Part shown: positions 49,901-63,800 of the stretch, in pieces
Layout of the letters: every line of letters begins with the position of its first letter
Numbering within the stretch: position 1 is the stretch's first letter
From: Eopsaltria australis
Taxonomy: Eukaryota > Chordata > Aves > Passeriformes > Petroicidae
Direction: 5' to 3'
Assembly: GCA_034509425.1 (NCBI GenBank)
Contig: JAVTVJ010000068.1
Coordinates: 5,208,001 to 5,272,000 of the forward strand
DNA: 64,000 nucleotides
Notes under the pieces: generated by a model
Database searches by the model: none
Seen by the model: only the letters and a program-made list of their open reading frames with translations
Told to the model about the DNA's origin: nothing
Program-made: the position numbers and the translations under genes

Positions 49901-52900
49901 CTAGCTTTGGTATATTTTTTTAAGGAAAAAAGCAAGACATAAAATACAATTTCAACATATCTATTCAAATAAAGATCATATGATACATTCCAAAACATTT
50001 GGCCATTTTGTTCTTCTTAAAAAACATTTATTTAAGCCCCTTTCTGTATTAGAATCCTAAATCTTTACTCTTAATGGTCCTGAACAGTAATGTAATTGCA
50101 GATATACAGTTGTGGACATTACAGAATTGGACATAAGGGATTCTTTTCATTTGTTACTAGTTTTGCTCATTTGTTCAAATGAACATTTGTATTGTTCTTC
50201 ATTATAGATGAATACAGCATGATTCAGAGAGCCCAGCATAACTATGCATACTCTTTGCAGCAGGAGGAAAAAGTTTCACTTGTTTATCAAGCAAATCTAA
50301 TGAAGTACAACAGATACTGAGCCACCATGTGTGGGAAAGAAGTCTATGCTCAGACTACAGGTAGAGGTGTAACCAGCTGTCTTCACTTTCTCAGTTACAA
50401 CTATCATTTTTATTAACAAAGAGGCAAGCATCTGAAATAGATGAAAATATAAAACATTTCTTTATGGACAGCAGAAAAATGAAAATTCAGAAAACAGAAA
50501 TTAAAGGCTCAGGCATAAATCTATTACCTTGTTTGCTCTCCACGAAGAGTGTTTTATTTTGACCAATGGTAACTTCGTAACGTTCGTACCCAGTCTCACA
50601 ACATTTCGCACCACCTTATTAATTGGAAAGCCAAACTAGAATTGATAGCTCTCTTCTTGAAACAAATGAACAAGCATACTTTGAAAAACTGGATTTTTTT
50701 TTCTGTTGTGTTATACATGTCACAGTTCTGCATTAATATCACACTCCGCAAATTAAAGAGGTTAGTGGAAACAAAGACAAGAAGATGGTATAAAAAGGAG
50801 TCTGTATCCCTATCACTAATAACAATTAGCTCATGCCATGCTATCTTACTTTATTACTTTCCAAGTGTGCATCCATAGGTGTCATATCAAGACATTTAGG
50901 ACTTACCTTCAACAACTGCTTGCCTAGTACTACAGAAGATATATTTTCATAGGATAAAAGACAAAGAAAGTGCAAAACATAAATACAGCAGTTGTGCTCT
51001 GTAACGTATTTTGCTAAATAATTTTTGCAAAAATACATCCAAATTTCACAATTTCTGTGGAAAATATATATTTACTGGCAGTCTTTAACATTTAATAACA
51101 ATTAGTTCTTTTATGCTAAGTTTTAGCCAGAGCAGGTTCTCACTGTCAATGCATAAACAGCTGGTTACAGAAACATGTTGGAAATCATGGCCCAAAGCAA
51201 CCACTCATTTACTTCTAATCATGCTGTCAAACTGCTTTGTTCAAGCCACACTTATTTCATCCGTAGCTTTTGGGTTTCATTCTGTCTTCTGTAGTCATCC
51301 CCTACTAAGATTTTGGATTTCAATAAAAATATTTCCCAAATTTATAGAAGCTACTGCTGAGGAGGAGGGTAATAATGAACAGTGAGCTTCTGGCTGCTCT
51401 TCTGTGACATTCTGCCTTATTCAAGTCCATACCAGCTGAAAAAAGGCTAAAACAAGGAAGAGAAACACATCACACTGCCCACTTATGAGAACTTCAGGAT
51501 GTCTTTCCTTTCAGAAATGTAAGACTGTAGACTTCTTGTAGAGTTGGAGAAGTCAACTCCTTATATTTTCCAGACTGGAATCAAAATGCAGTAAAGTTTT
51601 TTATGTTATTTTTAAATTTTGGCTGAAGCAACTTAGATGTAACAGGGAGGACGTTTATGTTGGAAACTCTTGTGTCACAGTAAATCTTGGCACATCCAGA
51701 ATTCACTGACTCAACAGCAGAAGTAGCACCGTTGAATTTAAAACGTTGTTCCATGGGGGGTTTTTTATGTGTTTTTCCAGAAGACATTAATAGGATTATT
51801 ACTGTCTGATAACAACTTGGTTTTCATTAATTTTCTTCAGTGGTAATCATGTCTGAAAAAACTGTATCCTACACAGTCACTGTGTTCATACAGTCACTTT
51901 ATGTAGAACACCAGCTTTTTCTAAGACTGTAATGGTAATGTGTTCAAGGACCTTCCTCCTGACATAAATCTTACTAATAAGCTGGCTTACAGAGAGCAAC
52001 AAGCCACTTAAGCAGACATCAGTCATCTGCAGAACTCACAGCTGGTTGATTGGGTTCTTCAGAGAACTCGAGGAAGAAGTCTCCGAGAAATTCATTACTT
52101 TGTTCAGCCTTTCAACTGTTGCAGGACACTGGCATTTGAATGACTTTTTAATATATTTTATTTTATAAATGCCCAGCTGTGCAAGCCAAGGTCTGCCTTC
52201 AGTTCAACTCACAGATCTCCCCTTAGACCCACGTAAAAGTCCAAACTTAATCACTTAGGCCTGTGTGAGTGGATTCAGGAGTGGAAGGTGCTATTGGATG
52301 GCTCTCCATTATGGACCTTGGTGCAAAAAAACCTGCACTTTTGGTACTTAACTCTCTTGTACTGCAACTTGTGTCCCATATACTGCAAAAAAAGAATGGG
52401 GACAATTACAACTAAGTTTTGTTTCCTCTTACCCAGACTGGAAATGTTTCACCTCCTCATATCCAATTGTCACCTGGGAGATGAGCAAGAGGCCTTTCTC
52501 TAGCTCTTATAAATGTTTTACACTATCCAGGAAATCCTTGTCTGCATGGTGAATTCCCTCAAGAGCACAGTATTACCCACACCCTCTATTCATTCTAGAG
52601 CAAACTAAAAAGCCCTTTGGTGACAATGCCTGAGCAGGTTTCCTCTTAAAAGCATTTACAAAGTACTGATGAAGCACGACAAGCAGAGACGCAATAAAAG
52701 TAGTTATGTTTATCACAAGTCTGATTATTTCAACTTCAGACAGGTTGTTTACATTTTCCTTAATACTTTGGGGTATGGAAGTATACAGGTATAACGGAGG
52801 GGGGAAACAACAAGATGTGTTCTGCACAGTAGAAGACCAACAAAGGTTGGCACATCAGAAAAGGTTAAAAGAACACCACACATGCACCTTGAGCCATATA

Positions 52901-55900
52901 AAAGCATGAGAAAGGGTATACAGAGATGTAAGCACAAAAAAGTAGACAAAAAGTTCTCAAAAACCTTTTTATTCAGTTACAGGACTTGATTTGATGCAGA
53001 GAGAAAGAGGGAAGGACAAAGACTTTTCTAAACCTCAAATATTCATACCAGTGAACAATGTAAGCTGCCTGTGAAGAGTCAGGTGAGCACCAGGCATGCC
53101 AAAAAGATGACTGTCCAGCTCATGCTTTCAATTTTCCTACTTTTCAAAAAAAAAAAAAAAAAAAAGAGTTCTGAAAGTTTCATCTCACTGTAGGTGGAGG
53201 AAAAGAAAAAGTAAATAGTTGCCCCTGCTCAGTTTACACGTTTCTTCCCTGCTCTCCTTTCCAAGCTGTCTTGGCTTCAACAGCAACACCCTAAAAAAGA
53301 AATTATACTGTGATTTCATCCTAGGCCTCACTTTATGGACTTAACAGGTCTCTTGGATCTTGCACTTGGAGCTGTTAAAATTTCTCTGGAAGCTATGAAG
53401 CACAATATTTGGTGGAGGTTTCTGGTTGAAAGAGGGGGGTTGGGGGTGGCTTATAACAGTCTCAGACTCTTTCAGCCAACAGCCTAGTGACCAAAACTAA
53501 TAGTTTGTACCACAGAAATAAAACTCATCAGCTTGGAAAGATGAATGCACTGAAACCAGCATCTTCCAAAGTCCCACTAAAACTGATACAGAACACAGCA
53601 TCACTACCCTACACAGCCTAAGGAAATACAGTCACTTTGGCACTTCAGCTTGCACGTGGGGTCAATATTTAGGGAATCTCTATTAAGACATTCTAGGAGA
53701 TGGAGTTACACCAGAACAGCATTCTGGGCCTCCTTTAGCACTATTCTCCTCAGGGTTTGATGTAAGCCTCTGCAGGGGAACAGGAGATGGTACCATTGCC
53801 CATGTTAGACTACCTCAACTGAAACAAGCAATTTTTTCTCTAAAGAAAGCGATTTATTAAGAGAATATTTTGACCACTAAAAGCCAAGATGATGAGTTTT
53901 GTAATGTGTGCACAATAACATTCCCATAATTATCATAATCACATTACTCCTTGTCTTTCCAGTGATATTTCTGAAAGTGTCACATCATGTCAAACGTGAC
54001 AACTTCTGGCAAACCTTCTGATGGATCTATTAGACCTTAACTCCTCAATGATTCCTTTAAGGAGCACCATAAATGAAAAAATAGTGCTTAATTTGTGAGG
54101 GTTTGTTCTTTTTTGGTAACTAAGGCATTACTGGAGGTACTCAAGCAAGTTTCAGAAAACAGAAATACTGTGATAAATTCTAGTAATTTTCTATGAATTC
54201 TAATTTTAAGTAGATTGGGGAACTTTATAAAGTATTTCTTTTCTATATACTGTCTCATCTAGTATAACTGACACTCTACAGTTTTCTTTTAAAACAAACA
54301 AAAAGAAGCTAATCATGTTACTAACTATACTCTTTCTATGAGCTGTTAAGAACACTGTATTTAAGATGACAGCAGAAGAGGACCTAGAGCAGAACAACAA
54401 AATCACGTTCTTATGATGCACTAGCTGAAAAGCAGCTGTTATGTCAAACAGTATTTATATTTCTGTGCTAAAGAACTCATCAATAAAAGACAGAAAACAC
54501 TGAGTCTGGGACTTGAACTGCCAGATACACTTCTAAAATCTTGTATGAGTTCTACTGCACAACGCCTGCAATAAAACTGTCCTGAAGCTGATGTAGGTAG
54601 CACTCACAGGTTGTGGTATACAAAATATTCAGATCACAGCTGAAGACAAAACCATGTGACTCATGCAGGGAGAAGTTTGAGATTTATAATTTTTGTCTTT
54701 GATTTAATGTCAGCTACATTGGTGCATCCTGAACAACAATAAATTTCAAAGGTATTTTGTCACAAAAGGAATGCAAGATTCCCAAGTAATTGAGTCTTCT
54801 TAATTACTACATAGTTCTACAAACCTATCTTTTTCATAGAGCAATTATAGATCCTTTCCAAATTGTAACTTCACCAGGAATTTCTGACTGGAAAGAGTAA
54901 GATCCTCATAATCATGAGCACCTATCTAACAAACGAAATGATAACTCCATTCATGTTCACAAGCTGAGTAGCACCTACCAACAAATCAATATTCTCTAAA
55001 TTTCCTTGCATCTGGAAAAGAGCAAAGCTTTTAACGGAACCTAGATATACAAAACCACTAGTAGACTTAGCATTTATCAGAAAGCTAACGTTTCAGGCCA
55101 AATAACATGACTTACTCATGCTAATTCTTACATTGACGTCTATGAGATTACTTCCATGAGCTACCCTTATTTCGGCCTTCAAATAATCTAATCTAAAATT
55201 CCGCTGAAAACGCAAAACTTCAAACTCAAGTGTAGTGATCAGTTTTAAAGCTAAACTGCATTTGCCAAGGCCACTGATCATGTTACATATTATGAACTAA
55301 AAATTCTCCAAATTTAACACGAGTTATTCTTCCATGAACTCCCAAACTTTCTCAATATGCCAGCACTCTACAGTTACTAGTGGAAGACCTGAGTAAAAGC
55401 ACTCACAGCACAAAAACTGTACAAACTGAATAATTAACTTGAGAATGAGAATTTAGTCCTTCATCTCTCTCCAGCTGGCCCTAATCTGAGCCAATTTCTG
55501 TTGATGTATTAGAAACAGAGGTTTAACATTAAATTTGGAAGGCACTGAAGAATAAAGAACATGCTAACAAGCTCCATTTGATCTACAGAATTACCTTAAG
55601 ATACTAATAACACTAGTTCACTTGGCACCATAGTAGAAATGATGAATATTATCTTACAGTGTAAGTAGAAAATTTTGTGGCCCCAATTTGTATCTGAGCA
55701 AATTTTGTTTATGTGCAATTTCTTTCCTTCATTCTCGTTCACAGCATTCCACTTCAGAGATTCATCTTCATCATTAAATTATAAGTGAGCTTCCTCAGTG
55801 AGGACAAGTACTTGGAGATCCTCCTAAGCACAGACATGTTTTTTGTTCTTCAGTTTAATTCAACAAACACACTACTGGTCACCTAGCAGAGGAACAAATT

Positions 55901-56943
55901 TTGCTTGTTTCCCCCATGGAAACAGTTACAGAAGCATGCTTTCCACTTGGGAATATTCTTAAGGTCAAAAGCCCAAGAGCAGGAATATCAGCTTCTGCAG
56001 TTTTCCTCTAGTGATGATATACGCTCTTAGCTTATGAAATCAAAAGGGAGGAACATGTTCTGAGTAGACACACATAACACCAGATTCACTTTTTCAGTGC
56101 AAGTGACAGAACTGAACACACAACTAATTTGCTTTGGGAATGATACCTCTCAGATCTGGAGGTTGTAAACTCTATTTTGGCTCATGTTGAAGCCCAACAC
56201 ACCTTCAAGGATTACTCTAACTGATTTGAGGAGGGAGCTTGGCGCAGATGATCCACTGTGGTTCCTCCCCACATAACCAATTCTGTGATTTCATGTAAGT
56301 CAAAACTAGCCTAGGCTTGTAAAATCACACATTTAATTCGCTGGATAAGCACACCTTGAACTAGTTTACAAGCATTTATTCCCCATTTGCACATAAATCA
56401 ATGCAAAAAAATAACACAGTAAAAGCAACAGAGTTCAGTATTTTTACAAATACTCTCCATGAATGACAAAACCTATATATTTTCGAAGCAAAAAGAAATT
56501 CAGTCAACAAAGGATGCTTCCAGTACGCTTAGCCAGTGAACATGACAAAAAAACCCCAGACAAATCCCCCGCTCGAAATAATTATTGTGCAAAAAAGGTG
56601 CCTCTGAAGACAACATTTTCAGTGATACAGGTTTCCTTGCTGAATGTATGCGAAAGAAGCAGGGAAAACTTTTGAGCTGGATGTATTCTCTGTGCCCGTT
56701 CCCACAGAAAACGGGTGTGAGAGCAAATCCCGACCCGGTCTAGCAATCCCGTCCCAACGGGACGCTACCCTGTCTCATCGTCTAAACCGCATTCAAACCC
56801 CACCAACGCCTCGACCAAAATCAGTCACTTTTTAGGCCAATTCAAACACGTTACTAAATGTTTCTCGCCGTTGATTGATTAAGCGCTTAAAATAATGCTG
56901 GAAAGCTGAAGGAGAGCTTTCCATCAGCAGCACCCAGAGCTGT
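46997..56943 (-). other. First intron (5'-UTR intron) of ADGRG2
   Basis: About 10 kb of AT-rich sequence between the first coding exon and the CpG island. It holds an A20 run at 53146-53165 and a small CpG cluster near 50570-50590. I recognise no gene and no mobile element; untranslated exons could be hidden here. Confidence 0.6.
53146..53165. repeat. A20 run
   Basis: Twenty consecutive A on the plus strand, with no recognisable retroelement body attached. Confidence 0.95.
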
Positions 56944-57419
56944 ACCTGGTGAGCGGCGCGGCGCCGCTCCGGACGGAGCCCGGCCGCGCTCCCCGCAGCT
57001 CCTCACGGCGGCCTCGCCTCGCCTCGCCCCGCACCGGCCCGGCGCGAGTCCCAACGGGCCCGGCCCGCCCGCGGGACCTCCCCTCAGCCCCCCGGGCCGG
57101 GCAGACCCGCAGTGCCGCCCCAGGGGGATCCGTGACTAAGCGGGAGCCACGGCACTCGCCTGCGGCGGCGAGAGACCCAAGACCTGCGCTCCTCCGCCCG
57201 CCCCCGCGGGACCTCCCCGCTCGTCCCTCCGGGGAGAGCCGGCGGGAAAGCCCATCCCAAGGGCGCCGCGCACCTCCGCCGCCCGGCCCCGCAGAGCCGC
57301 TCACCTCCACGGGCTCAGGGCGGCTCCATCCCCGCAGCCGCCGCGCTGCCGGTCCCTCCCGCCCTCGGGAGCCCCCCGCCTGCGACCGCCGCCGCTCCCG
57401 CGAGCCCGCAGCCGCTCAC

Positions 57420-57850
57420 CTGGCGCCGGGCGGCCGCCCGTCCCGTCCGTGCTGTCCTGTCTGTCCCGTCCGTGCTATCCTGGTTATTCCCGTCCGTGCT
57501 GTCCCGTCCGTGCTATCCTGGTTATTCCCGTCCGTGCTGTCCTGTCCGTGCCGTCCCGCGCCCCGCGCCGCTCGCTCAGCACTGGGCACAGCAGGCGCGC
57601 CGGCGGCCCCGGCAGCTGGGACAGCCACCGGCCGGGGGGCGGAGGCAGGCGAGGGAGGTGCTGCGAAAAGCCCAGGGAAGCCGGCGCGGCGGCGGCCGGC
57701 GGAGCCGCCCGGGAGTGGCCCCCACCGCCCCTCGGCAAGGCGGGCTCGGCCGCCCCGGCCCCTCCCGCCCGGCGGCCCCGCGGGGGCGGGCGCGGTCCCG
57801 ACGCTGCGGCAGCGCCTGGGGCGTGAGGCCGGCAGGCAGCGAACGGTGCC
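57420..57850 (-). other. Candidate non-coding first exon
   Basis: Its 3' edge is set by the strong donor CAG|GTGAGC at 57420. The 5' edge is a guess, at the right end of the GC-rich zone. It would contain the 38-bp tandem repeat in the 5' UTR. Confidence 0.35.
57465..57540. repeat. 38-bp tandem duplication with 14-bp sub-units
   Basis: Two identical 38-bp units begin at 57465 and 57503. Each contains CCCGTCCGTGCTAT, CCTGGTTATT and CCCGTCCGTGCTGT. Related 14-mers extend the pattern to about 57441-57556. Confidence 0.95.
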
Positions 57851-60800
57851 GGCTGCTCTGGGACAAGGCTTGGGGACACTTGGTGGCTGCACACAACCAA
57901 CTCGGGGGAAGGAACTACCACTGCGAATAAACTGTTTCGCATTCCTTGGTGGGCAACGTGTTCAGGGTTAAACCACTCTTCTGTCTTGTAGAGCTTACTT
58001 CATATTTAAAACATAATTAACTACACGAAGCCCTAATGTAAACGTAGTTTTTCACACTTAGGAGTCTTCATTGAATTTCAGTGAGATTCATACCTTCAGT
58101 CCGTTCAGATTATTCGTAGTGCAAATGAGTTTCACTATCAGGACAACAGAAAGCTGAAGCTGTGGCACTCCTCTTTCAGTTTTCAATTGCTTGAAGCATA
58201 TTCTGAAAAGGCAGGATTTTCAATGACTCATTTCATACCAAATGTTTAGGAACTGCTCCTTGCATGTGGGCTGGAGGTTTGGTCACTAGGCACTGCTGAA
58301 AAGAGAAAAAAGCCTGGCTCCAGGGCATAGCGGTGGAAAGCACATCCAGAGGGAAAGGCTGAAGCTTTAGGCAACAGCTCTTCTCAGTGTTACTAAAAAG
58401 ATAAGACAAAGACAAATTCTAGGAACTCCGCAGACAGCAAGTCTTCCTGAGGATGCAAGGTGTAATAAGTCCACGTGATGAGCCTAGTTTTGTAGAGAAA
58501 TACTTGCAAAGAAGAAATGGGGATAGATGAAGAGGCTTGTTTCATTTTGCTTAGATCAGTAGTGTCTTTGGATACTTTGGAGATGGCATCTAGTAGAACT
58601 CAAGACCAGTGCTTTTGCAATTCCTCACAGAGGAAGAAAACAGAAGGCATTTGTCTTTGTCTGCCTTGCTTAGTGGAATATCTTTCACTTCCTCAAAGGG
58701 CTAAGGACCACAAACTGTTCTCTTCCTAGCTTAATCACCTGTGAGAATTATAACTCCTTCACTTCTGATCTGGATGTCTGAGGTCAATGAGGAAGAAAAG
58801 AAAAATTGTCCTGAAGTTAGTGCTAAGGTGTGAGGCATAAGAATATCAGTTTTCTATGTAAAGGCTTGCCTAGTGATTCTACATCAGCGCTCTTTAGGCA
58901 CATCCACAGACAGTGTGCTTTACCAATGTGGCTTAGTGATGTCTCCTCAGAAAGGCTAAAAGGTTGAACAAGGCTGGAAACTGAAGCCCAGCTCACTCCT
59001 GGACACCTTACCCGTTGGTAGTGTGGGGTTAGGAAGCTTTCTGTGTTGCTTGTTGTGTGAATAGTTACTGGTGTACAGATTAATGGAAGTCTATCTATCC
59101 AACACCTCTGACAAATGATACAATGTTTGGGATAAAAATTATCCAGCTGCTGAATTTTCAAGCACTGAAATGTAATTGCAGGCAGGGGATTTACCTCAAA
59201 ATACCTATTCTCTTTCCACTCAGACCAAGTTAATTTACTAAGAGAAATTAACATGCAATTTACAAAAGGAAAACCACTCAATTTATTTTTCTGGTTATTT
59301 AAACTGTGTATTGCATACAGCTGGGTGGTGTCCAGTAACACATAGAGAAACTAAACCAAATTGATTTGTAATGACCTAAAAACTAAGCTGTGCTTAGCTG
59401 GAAAAGCCCCTGAGATCTTTCTATAGTCACTCATATACCAGTATGGCATCTATACAGTTCTAGGTCTACACTGGATCTGGGCAGTGTTGCATGGAAACCA
59501 AAGGCAAACTCCTATGCACTTACCAAGAAAACACAGACTTGAGCAGGTCTGAGGAACAAGCATGGATAATTGAGTAACAAAAAACTTTTCAATCCCACTA
59601 GTTTTGTCATGTTTTTGAGAAAACGCCAAAAAAAAAAAAAAGGTGACGTTAATTCAGATTGCTCAATGCCTCCTTTATTGTGCTTGTGCAATACTGAACA
59701 CTGGTTCAGTAGGAAACGCAGGTGATAAATGCAGGTTTAAGAGAATGATACTTCCTTGAAGAGCAGGAGTCTAATTTTCCCTCCCCCCAAATTATTATCA
59801 TATGAAAACACCTTAAATAAAATTAATTTTTTCTGGATATAGGAGACTCTCCAGAAAATGGGAGCACAGATACCATAAACTGGTGTTGATATCCAGTTTG
59901 GCCATGCATTGTTCTAGTGGGAAAATACTGGATTTTGAAGGTTTAACAACTGAAGCATTTTATTTTCACCTGTGTTCAACAAGATTGAATGTAGAAACCC
60001 CAACAGCAACTCCAACAAAGTCAATGACTAAATTCCCATTAACTTAATCTTAACCAGAATTTCACATTATGCTTTCTAAATGGTTTGGGATTTAATATTA
60101 TTGTTAGTAGTAGTATTAGTACTTTTAACTCTTTCTGTCTTTATTTATGTTTTTGTATGTATACGTATTTTCTAGGGAGAGAAGGTATTACTGTGATCTG
60201 TATTAATTTCATGTTTATAATTTATGTATCCAAATGGAATTTGTTCTAATTATATAATTTATGTCTTGGTAGGAAAAACAATATATGTAACTGACAAGAG
60301 AAAAAGGAGAGGGGAGGTGGTGGGAGAAGTAAGGTCTGTTTCCCTTTTCCTTTATGCTGTGAAGGTTTGAAGCTGTTGTTTCACAAAGGTGCTTGACAGG
60401 ACTTCACTGTCTCATAGTGGGCAGGATTGAGAGGTTGCTTTGCCCTGTGGTGTGTATATGGCTGACCCCAGGGAGCATAAATTTAGGGGAATGACTATTT
60501 CAATGTATCACATTAATATAATACCTTTTATGTCAAATCTAATTGCTGTAAAGGCAAAGCAAAAAAGATCATTTCCATGGCTCTTGATTTTGTGGGGTTC
60601 TGTCTTCTTCTCTACCGTGTGATACATTTCTGTGAACTCCAGAAACTGATTGGAGGAACAAAAAGCAGTTTAAATGGTTACACTTCTCTGTTTCATATAT
60701 AAATATAGTCCTTCCTGAAAATCATTCCTGTTCTATAATATCATGCACTAGTTATCAGTCACGTAAATTTCAGATCTTTAGGTTAAAAAAAAAAAAAAGT

Positions 60801-63800
60801 TAGTGTTTTTGTTTTAACTGATGGTAGCACTGGAGATTAAATAAAATTATCTATGACTCCTTTGGTCTATTTTCTGCTCTCAGCATTACAAAGACATAAA
60901 CAACAAGTGAGCAATTTTAGGATAAGGAAGTGATACAGACTAGCTGTGGTGCTGAAAGGATTTAAATGTATCAAGGGAGGAGGATTGTAAAGCCTAATCT
61001 TAAAACTGCACTTATTAGGTACAAAGTTGAGAGCTTGATTTGTGAAAAAGAGACTGCCTCTCATAAAAATTTGTGCCTGACCAATAAATCTGTATCTGAC
61101 AAAAGAGTCCTTGGAGTAGATACACCTATCTAACGTTCGAATAGAATAACTACTTATTAATATTCTCTTGTCAGAAAGTAGCATATAGGTGTGGGTACCA
61201 TGAGCGCAGTGTTTGCTGAATGTTAACTGAGCCAATAAGTAAAAGAAATCTCTTAGATATGTAATCATTAAATAAGGAGGTTTAGTCTATCCAGCTGTGA
61301 TTTTACATATGTTGTCAAATACTAAGTACAACACCCAGGGTAAGATTTCATCTTGACTGTAGTAGTTTCTTCATAAAAAAGGAAATATATAGTATCTTCC
61401 TTACTGAAGGTCCAGGAAGGATATTAAAATTGTAATAATAAAAACCAATGTGTCTCTGTGATTAACTTCTAAGCCTCAACTCACCAGTGGAATATGCGTT
61501 TTGCTATTTGTATCATTACTGATGACAAGTGGTATTTATGTTCACCATGTTACTTGGCACTGCTGAATTCCATGTTGCAGGATGTCCTGCTTGCAAACAT
61601 GCAGCCATACCCTGTCAGACTGTATTCCAGCTAAGTGTCCCTATGACATTTACATTCCAAAATGGGATAAAGGTGAAGGCAATTTATTAGATATTGAGGC
61701 CAAAAGAAATGAGAAATCTTTGATATTGTTTTCTTTAACAAAATTTCATGTACCTTACATGAAGAGTGAATGATTATATGTAGCAGCAGGATGAACATTC
61801 TGTTCTGTTGGGTGATCAGGCCTTCAATACTTCACCCTCTGCAAATGTTCTCATGCAACACTCCATTCTGTGGAATTGAGAGCCTTCATTGCTACCTGCT
61901 GGACTAAAACGTGAACAGAAGAGGAACTGAAATGCAAGAAATACCATTTAAGCATAAGAAAAAGATACTTTATGGTGAGAGTCATTGAACACTGAAGCAA
62001 GTTGTCCAGGGAGCTTGTGGAGTCTCTACCCTTGATGTTCAGAAGAAGTCCAGATATGGTCCTGGGCAACTGCTGCAGCAGCCCCTGCCCTGAGCAAGAG
62101 TTTGGACTGGACTATCTCCAGAAGTCCTTTCCAGCCTCAGCCAGTCTATCACACTATGAGAAGAACTTCTACTAACACTCTGCTTTCCCTTAGAACAAAG
62201 TACACTGTTGGCCAAACAAGGGACAATGATCCTCAAATTGTAAAAAAATTGAGGGTGATGAAAGGCTCACATACCCAAAAGCTCAGACCAAGGTGCTAAT
62301 CAACATTATGGGAAACTGCATGGAAGGGTTGCCAAGGAAAGCAATTCTGAAGAGAACACCTGGAAAGGACAATTAAACCTTTCAATCCTCTATTTATGGC
62401 ACTCACTCCCTTTAAATTGTACTGACATTTATATTTCCATTAAATAAACATTTTAAAGGAGTTGTAACTTGTCCATAAAAAGTAAGTCTGTGTGGATCTT
62501 GGCAGGAAAATTCTCATTCTGGGAGTATTTCACATTTTTGCTTTTCTTTTTTAAAAACTTACTTTACAAAAAAAGCTCTGTTAACCTCTGAAAATTGACA
62601 CTGACTAGTGGTTCCACATTAAATGCTCTTGTGTAGTACGACTTTTATCATAGCATGAACTGTTAAAAAAAAGCCAAGGAGGTTACTATACCCCTGTTGA
62701 TTCCTATGTCTGTGTAACTGGTAATGCAACAGAGAAGGGTCTTTTTTTATCATGGAACACTTTTCCAGTGTATGGTCTGCAGTGTGTATCTTTCACGTAC
62801 TAGGGAAAGGATTTTAGCTTTCATGCCAAGTCCTTTCACCTCTGACAAAACTTTTTTTCCTTTCCTGAGAGGAAAACTTGTGTTCATAGTTGTCCTGTCT
62901 TAACTCTGTTCTTGGCTTTGCTGTATCTTTTAAACAAAGTATATATATCTCAGCTGCAAAATAAAAGGTGGATGCTGCAAAGGCAGAGTAAAATGTAAGA
63001 TGCTGTCATGTTTTGAGGAAGGCAATCTGCTTTTGATGTATCAAAGGAGAGGAGATTTCCTTCCCCAGTTCAACTCTATAATTCACCCCCTTGTTTTGCA
63101 GTGTTGGTCTTTGCTGACTTTACTGCGAGTGACTGAATCAAGGAGTGTGAATCAGGGGAGACTTTGGAAACTGTTGCAGTACTTCTTGAACACCTTTCTG
63201 CTGAAGTTTCAACTTCTTTTTCAACCTTGTCCATTTTCCAATCTTTTGCTAGTTTGGAAGAGAGGAAGGTCATTCTTAAAAGGTCAACTAATCCACCCTG
63301 CCTTTGATTTTACACCAGCATAAATCAGTTTCACAAAGTTTCTTTTTAATCATACTAAAACTCTTGGGAGGAAAAACAGAGTTTGAAAAACTTTTTCAGA
63401 AGAGATCTTCCTCCCTTGGCTCTGCCATGGGGTGCAGGAGCATATACACGGAAGTCACAAATCTGACTGGTAATACTGGTATTCTGCAGAGGAGCAAGAC
63501 AAAGGAGACATCTAATTTTCCAAACTCTTCAGTGTATGCAGATTTTGCAATAAATGATTTCTGAATTGAAGACTGGAATTTCAAGTACTATTAGGCAGTA
63601 CCTTCTGGGACAGGCTATATGCAGCTAGACAACCTACTACAGGCTATGTTTCAACAAGCCTTGCATGTGGTTGGAGGCAGATATTCTGCATGGTAAGAGC
63701 CATCACATAGCATATGGGTATCTTCTCCTGGGATGCATTGAAAACACTCATGGTATGTGTGATGAAAAGGGACAATAAAATGGTAGACAGCAATTAGATT

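Larger units (their letters stand above)
56944..57850 (-). promoter_or_regulatory. CpG island, probable ADGRG2 promoter and first exon
   Basis: The only GC- and CpG-dense segment in the window, with GC boxes such as GGGGCGGG near 57783. On the minus strand there are three donor-like sites: CAG|GTGAGC (exon edge 57420), GAG|GTGAGC (57305) and CAG|GTACAG (56946), fitting alternative non-coding first exons spliced to 46996. It may also drive a divergent plus-strand transcript, since CTG|GTGAGC occurs at about 56946-56951 on the plus strand. The long open frames across it on both strands reflect the lack of stop codons in GC-rich DNA. Confidence 0.65.

Noticed and set aside
56949..57971. 340-codon plus-strand open frame, and 150-codon frames on both strands, in the CpG island
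   Set aside because: All frames are open because the DNA is extremely GC-rich. The translation is Pro/Arg/Ala-rich low complexity and resembles no protein I know.
58823..59341. 172-codon minus-strand frame in the intergenic part
   Set aside because: No similarity recognised, AT-rich codon use and no regulatory context; probably chance or an old repeat.
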